Part shown: in pieces, positions 6,712 to 15,500 of the stretch | How positions within the stretch are numbered: position 1 is the stretch's first letter | How the letters are laid out: every line of letters begins with the position of its first letter | Assembly (NCBI GenBank): GCA_040882265.1 | Contig: JBBEBO010000144.1 | Coordinates: 1 to 17,766, forward strand | Reading direction: 5' to 3' | Length of the DNA: 17,766 bases | Source: Brumimicrobium sp040882265 | GTDB lineage: Bacteria > Bacteroidota > Bacteroidia > Flavobacteriales_D > Crocinitomicaceae | Made by a program: the position numbers and the translations under genes | The notes under the pieces: model-generated | The model's input: only the letters and a program-made list of their open reading frames with translations | Database searches by the model: none | Told to the model about the DNA's origin: nothing

Positions 6712-8976
6712 ATGGCTAAGATAAGAAAACAAGACGCACTAGACTACCATTCTCAGGGAAAACCAGGGAAAATTGAAGTTGTTCCTACAAAACCGTATAG
6801 TTCTCAACGCGATCTATCATTGGCTTATTCTCCAGGGGTTGCAGAACCTTGTCTTAAAATTGCAGAAAACCCTGAAGATGTATATAAATACACAAGTAAA
6901 GCCAATCTTGTTGCTGTAATTTCAAATGGAACAGCTGTTTTGGGATTAGGTGATATCGGACCTGCTGCATCAAAACCCGTAATGGAAGGGAAAGGATTAC
7001 TTTTTAAAATTTTTGCAGACATTGATGTTTTTGACATTGAAGTTGACGCTAAAGATCCCGAAAAATTTATACAAACGGTTAAGGCAATCGCTCCAACCTT
7101 TGGAGGTATTAACTTAGAAGACATCAAAGCGCCCGAGGCATTTGAAATAGAGGAACGTTTAAAAGAAGAATTAGACATTCCTGTAATGCACGATGATCAA
7201 CACGGAACTGCCATTATTTCTTCCGCAGCTTTATTGAATGCACTAGAGCTTGCTAATAAAAAAATGAGTGATGTTAAAATAGTCATCTCTGGCGCAGGTG
7301 CTGCTGCTATGAGTTGTGCTAAACTTTACTGCTCTTTGGGAGCAAAACTTGAAAACATCTTTATGTTTGATAGTAAAGGACTATTATCAAAAGAACGAAA
7401 AAAACTTTCAGGCAATAAAGCACATTTTGCCACACATAAAAAGTCAAGTGATTTAGCAACTGAACTCAAAGGTGCTGATGTATTTATAGGGCTTTCGATG
7501 GGAGGTATTGTTTCTAAAGAAATGATTAAATCAATGGCTGCCAACCCTATTGTTTTTGCTTTAGCAAACCCTGAACCCGAAATTTCTTATAAAGATGCAA
7601 TGGCTTCGAGAGACGACGTAATCATGGCTACTGGTCGATCAGATAATCCTAATCAGGTGAATAACGTTCTTGGATTCCCATTCATTTTTCGTGGAGCACT
7701 AGATGTTCGTTCTCGCTCCATTAATGAGGAAATGAAGCTGGCTGCTGTTCACGCAATTGCTGCTCTAGCCAAAGAAACTGTTCCAGATGAAGTTAGTGAA
7801 GCTTACGGTGAGAAGAGCATTACGTTTGGTAGGGATCAAATTATTCCAAAACCATTGGATCCAAGATTAATCTATTATGTAGCTCCAGCTGTAGCTCGTG
7901 CTGCTATGGAATCAGGTGTTGCTAGAAAACCTATTGAAGATTGGGATGCTTACGAAGCAGACTTAAAGAAACGTTTAGGTCTTGACAATAAACTGGTAAG
8001 AACAATTACAGAAAAAGCAGAGCGCAATCCAAAAAGAGTAGTATTTGCCGAGGCTGATAATTATAAAATATTAAAAGCAGCCCAAACTGCATACGAAGAA
8101 GGAGTAGCATTCCCAATATTACTCGGTCGTCGTGCAAAGGTAGAAGCAATGATCAAAGAGTTTAGTATGGAATTTCCAGAAGTGGAGATTGTTGATCCAA
8201 AAACTGAGCAAGAACATAAGCGTCGTGAAAGGTATGGAAAGGAATTCTTTGAAATGCGTAAACGAAAAGGGTTTACAGAGTATGAAGCGCTTAAAATCAT
8301 GCGAGAACGTAACTATTTTGGTGCTATGATGGTGCATACTGGTGATGCTGACGCAATGGTTTCTGGTGCAACTCGAAAATACCGTGATGTTTTAAGACCA
8401 GCGCTTCAAGTAATAGGTACTCAAAAAGACGTTGACATCGTTGCAGGAATGTATATTTTAGTGACTAAAAAAGGCCCTATATTTCTTGCTGATACAACTG
8501 TAAACTTTAACCCTACAGCGGAGCAAATTGCGGATATAGCTAATAACGTAGCAAAAACAGTTCGTAAATTTAAAATGACGCCTAAAATTGCATTGCTTTC
8601 TTATTCGAACTTTGGTTCTGCACCTGGTGAAGACTCTAACAAAATGGCAAAAGCTGTGAAAATTATTCACGATAAATATCCAACACTTACAGTTGACGGT
8701 GAAGTTCAAGCCAATTTCGCAATGAACAACGAAATGATGATGGATCAATTTCCGTTTTCTGAACTCGCTAATAAAGAAGTAAATACTTTTATCTTCCCGA
8801 ATCTTTCCTCTGGAAATATTGCTTATAAATTATTACAAGAAATGACCGAAGGAGAAGCAATTGGTCCTGTTTTAGTAGGTTTAAGAAAATCTGTTCACGT
8901 ACTTCAATTAGGTTCAAGTGTGAGAGAAATAGTAAATATGGTTAAAATCGCAGTTGTTGACGCACAAAGTAAATAA
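6712..8976 (+). CDS. maeB: NADP-dependent malic enzyme with C-terminal phosphotransacetylase-like domain
   Basis: This 754-residue enzyme converts malate to pyruvate and CO2 with production of reduced NAD(P)H. The N-terminal malic domain includes SLAYSPGVAEPC (36-47), the catalytic-lysine segment MEGKGLLFK (Lys94) and the metal-site segment HDDQHGTA (160-167). The NAD(P)-binding domain has the dinucleotide loop SGAGAAA (193-199) and ALANPEPEIS (283-292). From about 430 to the end is a phosphotransacetylase-like domain, which in MaeB proteins binds acetyl-CoA as a regulator. The segment L731-Q-L-G734 stands where active phosphotransacetylases have L-S-R-G, so the domain looks catalytically dead, as expected for the family. 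Length is normal for MaeB. The stop codon is 3 bp before ruvA, so the two genes are almost surely co-transcribed. I see no clean TAnnTTTG box in the 80-bp gap shared with the sirtuin gene. Confidence 0.95.
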   Translation: MAKIRKQDALDYHSQGKPGKIEVVPTKPYSSQRDLSLAYSPGVAEPCLKIAENPEDVYKYTSKANLVAVISNGTAVLGLGDIGPAASKPVMEGKGLLFKIFADIDVFDIEVDAKDPEKFIQTVKAIAPTFGGINLEDIKAPEAFEIEERLKEELDIPVMHDDQHGTAIISSAALLNALELANKKMSDVKIVISGAGAAAMSCAKLYCSLGAKLENIFMFDSKGLLSKERKKLSGNKAHFATHKKSSDLATELKGADVFIGLSMGGIVSKEMIKSMAANPIVFALANPEPEISYKDAMASRDDVIMATGRSDNPNQVNNVLGFPFIFRGALDVRSRSINEEMKLAAVHAIAALAKETVPDEVSEAYGEKSITFGRDQIIPKPLDPRLIYYVAPAVARAAMESGVARKPIEDWDAYEADLKKRLGLDNKLVRTITEKAERNPKRVVFAEADNYKILKAAQTAYEEGVAFPILLGRRAKVEAMIKEFSMEFPEVEIVDPKTEQEHKRRERYGKEFFEMRKRKGFTEYEALKIMRERNYFGAMMVHTGDADAMVSGATRKYRDVLRPALQVIGTQKDVDIVAGMYILVTKKGPIFLADTTVNFNPTAEQIADIANNVAKTVRKFKMTPKIALLSYSNFGSAPGEDSNKMAKAVKIIHDKYPTLTVDGEVQANFAMNNEMMMDQFPFSELANKEVNTFIFPNLSSGNIAYKLLQEMTEGEAIGPVLVGLRKSVHVLQLGSSVREIVNMVKIAVVDAQSK

Positions 8977-8979
8977 ATT

Positions 8980-9555
8980 ATGATTACACATCTTAATGGA
9001 AGACTCATTGAAAAAACACCTACTTCTATAGTTGTAGAATGCTCAGGAATCGGTTATGAAGTTAAAGTTTCACTAAACACTTTTGCTGCTATTGGTAGCG
9101 AAGAAGCGATAAAAATTTATACGCAGTTCGTTGTGAGGGAAGACGCTCAAATTCTCTATGGATTTGCTGAAAAAGAAGAACGTGAAATGTTTAATTTTCT
9201 TGTTTCAGTTTCTGGTATTGGCCCAAGTACTGCCATTTTAATGTTGTCTTCATTAAATCCAACTGAGATTGCCCAAGCAATAACCACTGAAGATGTTCAA
9301 ACCATACAGAGTGTAAAAGGAATTGGTGCCAAAACAGCGCAACGCGTTATCATCGATTTAAAGGATAAAATGTTAAAATTTGATGTTCAAGAGGATAATT
9401 TTTCAAGTTCAAACAATACTATACGCTTTGATGCGTTAACTGCATTGGTCTCTTTAGGTTTTGACAGAAAATCTGCTGATAAGGCCTTAAATAAAGTTAT
9501 TGCTGATCAAAGTACGGTTGAGCTATTAATTAAAGATGCGCTTAGAGTTTTGTAA
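8980..9555 (+). CDS. ruvA: Holliday junction branch migration protein RuvA
   Basis: This 191-residue protein forms tetramers that bind four-way DNA junctions and recruit the RuvB motor during recombinational repair. Visible parts are the N-terminal OB-fold (MITHLNGRL, VVECSGIGYEV, QFVVREDAQILYGF), and two helix-hairpin-helix motifs at about 76-90 (SVSGIGPSTAILML) and 111-130 (SVKGIGAKTAQRVIIDLKDK). A linker follows, then the C-terminal RuvB-binding domain (about 148-191, DALTALVSLGF ... ALRVL). The length is usual for RuvA. It begins 3 bp after maeB and is followed by sprA in the same reading frame after a single TAA. The gene neighbourhood reflects conserved synteny and not a shared pathway. 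Confidence 0.97.
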   Translation: MITHLNGRLIEKTPTSIVVECSGIGYEVKVSLNTFAAIGSEEAIKIYTQFVVREDAQILYGFAEKEEREMFNFLVSVSGIGPSTAILMLSSLNPTEIAQAITTEDVQTIQSVKGIGAKTAQRVIIDLKDKMLKFDVQEDNFSSSNNTIRFDALTALVSLGFDRKSADKALNKVIADQSTVELLIKDALRVL

Positions 9556-9567
9556 CAGATTGTTGTC

Positions 9568-12500
9568 TTGAATTTAAAAACATTACATACTATATTACCA
9601 GGATTATTCATTGTAGTAATGGCTTCTGTATTCTCCATTATGGTTTATGGGCAAACAGATCCAGACTCAATTGATCTCAAATATCCAATAAACAATCCGC
9701 ACGATCCTACTTCAAATAAAAAACAAAGTTTCGACTTAGGAGATCCCTCGAATGTAGAAAAGACTATTGTTTACGATCCAAAAACAGGTAAATACATCTT
9801 TAAGGAGTCTATGGGCGAAGATTTAAACTTTCGAAACCCTTCAATGATGACGTTAGATGAATATATAGAATATGAGCGTCAACAGGAGAGACAATCTTAT
9901 TGGAAGGAAAAAATTGATTCACAAACAGAGGAAGAGCAAGGGTTAATCCCACCTATTAAAATTGACAACCCTGGATTTGCAAATATTTTTGGAACCGATG
10001 AAATTGAAATCCGCCCTGAAGGTAGCGTTGAGATATCTATGGGAGTTAACTCTGCTCGTTATGACAATCCTATGTTGCCAGAACAACAGCGAAGAATTAC
10101 CCGTTTTGATTTTCAACAACAAATTCAATTAAACTTAGTCGGTCAAATTGGTGATAAAATGAAACTTGGAGCTTCGTATAATACTGAAGCAGCTTTTGAT
10201 TTTGACAATGTCACAAAACTTGAATGGACAGGAGATGAAGATCAAATTCTTCAGAAAGTTGAAGCAGGTAACGTTTCAATGCCTTTAGAAACATCCCTAA
10301 TCGAAGGCTCTCAAACACTTTTCGGGGTTAAAACTAGAATGCGATTCGGCAGATTAACAGTTGATGCAATTGCTTCCACTTCTAGAGGGCAGAAAAAGGA
10401 TATTAACATAAAAGGTGGTGCTCAAGTTCAAGATTTTGAGTTAAAAGCTGATGAGTATGAAGCAAACAGACACTATTTTTTGAACTATTATCACAGAGAA
10501 AACTATGATGAAGCAATGGAGTCTGTTCCGATTGTTAGTTCATTAGTCGATATTACTAGAATTGAGGTTTGGGTAACAAATCAATCCAATAGAGTTGAGG
10601 ACACCAGAAACATTTTGGCATTTACTGATTTAGGAGAGTCAAATAGTGATAATTGGTCAGGGAACCCCGGTAACGCATCGAGTAATGAACTGCCCGACAA
10701 TAACTCAAATGGTTTATACGATTTCATAAAAGACAACAGTACAATTAGAGGTTTTAACAATGCTGTTTCAGCGCTCGAGGCTCAAGGAACAAACCCAGGG
10801 CCATTTAGTCAAGCTCAAGAATATGAAAAAGTTGAAAATGCACGTCGTCTTACCGAGTCAGAATTCACATATAATGCACAACTAGGTTTTATCTCTGTAA
10901 ACCAACCGTTAAATAATGATGAAGTACTAGCTGTTGCTTATGAATATACTTATGCAGGAAGAACTTATCAGGTTGGTGAGCTCTCAACCGATGGTGTGGT
11001 TGGACAAGATGCCTTGTTTTTAAAATTACTTAAACCTACAATCATCAATCCTAAAAATAAACTCTGGGATTTGATGATGAAAAACGTTTATTCAATTGGA
11101 GCTTATCAGGTGAGTCAAGAAGGATTTCGTTTAGACATTTTGTACAACAACCCTGATAATAGTTTATTAGTAAACTTCCTTCCCTACCCTAATCTCGACG
11201 AACGACAAGTTATTGATGTTGTTGGCATGGATAGATTAAATCAAAACAATAGAGCACAACAAGACGGTGTTTTTGACTTTAAACCAATTAATTTTAACGG
11301 AAATAGAGCAACAAACGGAGGAACAATAAATACACGAAACGGTAGGATATATTTTAGTACCATAGAACCTTTTGGAAAAACAGTCAGGGATGAAATGATT
11401 GAAGCAGGTAATGATCAAATTGTTGATAATGTAGCTTACGACGAACTATACGACTCCACGAAAATAGCAGCACAACAACTCCCACAAAAAAATAGATTTT
11501 ATTTTAAAGGACAATATGAATCTTCCGTAAGTGATGAAATTCCACTTAATTCATTAAATGTACCCGAAGGGTCTGTTGTTGTAACAGCAGGTGGTATTCG
11601 CCTTGAAGAAGGATCAGATTTTACTGTAGATTATAATTTAGGGCGTGTTAAAATATTAAACTCAGCAGTTCTTGAATCAAATTCTGACATTAAAATTTCT
11701 ATTGAAAGCAACTCTGTATTTGGATTTCAGAATAAATCTTTGATGGGAACACACCTCAACTATATGGTAAACCCAGATTTCAACATTGGTGCAACATGGA
11801 TGAGGATGACAGAACGACCAATTACTCAAAAAGTAGATATTGGCGAAGAACCCTTTAAAAATAATGTAATTGGTGCCGATTTATCCTATAGAACAGATGT
11901 TCCCTTCTTGACTAAATTGATCAACTTTATACCGACTATTTCAACCAAACAGATGTCAACACTAACGCTTAATGCTGAAGTAGCCCATTTAATTCCTGGA
12001 GCACCAAAAGCGATATCAAAACAAGGAATATCTTATGTTGACGATTTTGAAGGTAGTCAGTCAACCATTGATTTAAAAAACTTTTCGTCTTGGAAATTGG
12101 CATCAATTCCTAAAGGTCAAGACGATTTATTTCCTGAAGCAGGGCAAACTAATAATTTAGCAGCAGGGTTTAACCGATCTCATATGTCTTGGTACACAAT
12201 TGATCCCCTCTTCTTTCAAAATAATTCAATTACTCCTCAACATATTTCAGAGGATCCAGAAATGACTGAAAACGTTAACGTTGCAATTGTAGATAGAACT
12301 GATATTTTTCCAAATTTAAACCCAGCAGTAGGTACAATAACAAATTTACCTGTTTTAAACTTAACATACTATCCCGAGGAACGAGGGATGTATAATTATG
12401 ACACTACTAACACAGTTGATGTAGATGGTAAGTTTACAAATCCAGAAGAACGTTGGGCTGGGATTATGCGTTCTTTGAGTACAACTAATTTTGAGCAAAC

Positions 12501-15500
12501 AAACGTTGAATACATTCAATTTTGGATGCTTGATCCCTTTAATGATGATCAGGAAGCACAAAATCCAAATACACCTCATAGTGGTGGAGAGCTTTATTTT
12601 AACATAGGAAATTTATCAGAAGATATTTTACCTGATTCAAGAAAAAGCTTTGAGAATGGGCTACCAAGTGACTTTAGTGAAACTCAAAACATTGATGAAA
12701 CAAATTGGGCGCGTGTTTCAACGCAACAAGTTGTTGTAAACGCTTTTGATAATGATCCAGACATCCGTGCTGAACAAGATGTTGGACTCGATGGATACGG
12801 TGACGATCGTGAACTTGAAGCTTATGAAAATTATGTCGATTGGGTAAATGCAAATGCTACGCTTTCTAACGAAGCCAAAGAAAGAATGCTTGATGATGTG
12901 TCAAATGACAATTACAATTACTATCGCGATGATGATTATGATGCCGAAGAAAGAAATATAATAGAGCGTTATAAGCGTTGGAATGGTCATGAAGGAAACT
13001 CTCCTACTCCAGAAATGTCCAACCAAGAAAATGCAGGTGGTTATCCTACTCAAGCGACAAACTCACCAGATATGGAAGATATTAATCAAGATAATAATTT
13101 AAGTGAGTCCGAAAGCTATTTTCAATACCGTGTTTCTCTCAAGCCTAACGATATGCAGGTTGGTAAAAACTATATTATCAATACACGTGAATACTCGAAA
13201 GGCGATAAAAATTATAAGTGGTATCAATTTAGAATTCCTGTAAGAAGTCCAGATAAAGCGGTAAACGGAATCTCAGACTTTAGATCTATTCGATTCATGC
13301 GCATGTTCTTAAAAGATTTTGAAGAAGAAACTACAATTCGATTTGCTAAATTAGAGTTAATTAGAGGAGAATGGAGAAAGTTTCAAGAAAGCTTGACACA
13401 GCCAACTGACGGTGTGCAAACAGATCCAGATTTAACATCGTTCAATATTGGCGCAGTAAATGTCGAAGAACACGATCAGCGAGAGCCAATCAACTATGTT
13501 ATTCCTCCGGGTATTTTAAGAGAAGTTGACCCTTCACAAACGTTCCAACGACAACTAAACGAACAGTCGATGACCATAGAAGTTTGTGACCTAAAAGACG
13601 GAGATGCCCGAGCAGGGACAAAAAATGTTGGTATGGATATGATTATGTATAAGAATCTTGAGATGTTTATACACGCAGAGGAAGTGGAACCAACAAAACC
13701 ATTAGAAGACGAAGATGTTACTGTTTTTGTACGTTTAGGAACAGATTTTAGGGAGAATTATTACGAATATGAAGTACCACTTAAAATAACTCCATGGGGC
13801 GCCTCAAACGAATCAGATATATGGCCTGAAGAAAATAATCTCAGGATAGTCTTTGATGAGTTGATAGATTTGAAAAAGGAAAGAAATGAAGCAATGGAAC
13901 AGCCTAACAGTAATGCTGCTTTCAATGTTGAATATATCAAAGAGGTTGATCATCAACCCGGTTCTTCTGATAATAACGATGTCAATCACTCAAAAAGGCA
14001 AATAAAAGTCAGGGGAAATCCAAATATAGGCGATGTTAAAACAGTAATGATTGGTATTCGTAATCCAGCACAAAATTCAGACAATCCGTGGAAACCAGAT
14101 GACGGTCTTTCAAAATGTGTTCAAGTTTGGGTGAATGAACTGCGTTTAACTGATTTTCAAAACGAAGGTGGTTCTGCCGCTTTGGCTAGAGCACAGTTAC
14201 AAATTGCTGATTTTGCTGATATTCAATTAGCAGGAGCGTATAGCGGATTAAACTGGGGAAGCATTGATAGCCGAGTAGCCGAAAGACAAAGAGATACGCG
14301 TTTAAATTTAGATGTCTCAGCAAATGCACAACTTGGTCAATTACTTGGTGATAAAGTTAAAGTTGACATCCCATTTTTGTATACGTACTCAGTTGGAACG
14401 ATCAATCCCAGATTCGACCCCTATAATCCTGACGTTGAACTATCTTCCTATGATGTTGAAGAACGCAGAAAAAGGCTGAAAGATGGTCAGGATTTTAATC
14501 AACGACAGTCATTTAACTTTACAAATGTTAGAAAAGCACGTAAACCTGGCGCTAAAGCTCGTATTTATGACATAAGTAATTTTGCTTTAAATTATTCCTA
14601 CAGTGAAGATCTCCACCGTGATTTCAGGACAAATTATGATCGAACTACGATATGGAAAGGTGGCTTGAATTATGTTTACAGTGGATCCCCAAAATTAGTT
14701 GAGCCATTCAAAAACGTAAAATTCATGCGTAAATCTAAATGGTGGGACTTAATACGATCCTCTAACTTTTATTTAGGCCCTAAAAACATTAGTATCAAAA
14801 ATAATCTGATTAGAAACTACAACGAAAGACAGATTAGAAATAATATTCCAAATACTGACTTTGAATTTCAACCAATTTACTTGAAGAATTTCACATGGAA
14901 TCGCGCTTACGATTTTAAATATGATATCACTAGAAATTTAAAATTTGACATTTCTGCAAATAACAACTCTATTTTTGATGAGCCCGAAGGACGAGTAGAC
15001 CGTGGTGAAAGTCCCGATCTTTATCGTGAATATCAAGACTCTATCCGATCTCAAATGAATACCTTAGGGAAAGTTATGAGGTACGATCACACCTATAATA
15101 TTTCTTATAATTTACCTTTTGATAAAATCCCAGCACTGGACTTTTTAAATTCAAACATTCGCTATAGTGGTTCGTACGAATGGAGTCGTCCAAATCTTGG
15201 GCGAGAAGCATTTGGAAATAAAATTCAAAATAGTAGAAATGTGAACTTTACTTCTCAGATGAATATGGTTAACCTCTATAAGAAATCAGAGTTTTTTAAA
15301 AAAATCATTGATGATGGTAGAGGAGGAAGATCAACTGCTCGTCGATCAGCTAGAGGTGGAGCACGTAGAAGTGCACGTGGTGGAAATGGGGGCGATTCCA
15401 AAAACGATAGCAAACTTGCTAAAAAAGTAGAGGAACTACAAAAAAAACTAGAAGAACTAGAAAAAGTCGATGTTGAAAAGCTTGACGAGGAAGAGCTGGA

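Noticed and set aside
6825..7178. 117-residue antisense reading frame inside maeB
   Set aside because: It lies wholly under strongly conserved malic enzyme sequence and shows no family motif.
9619..9621. ATG at SprA residue 18 as the true start
   Set aside because: It would leave an 11-residue leader without positive charge, while the TTG start gives a full signal peptide with a lysine near the N terminus and a hydrophobic core.
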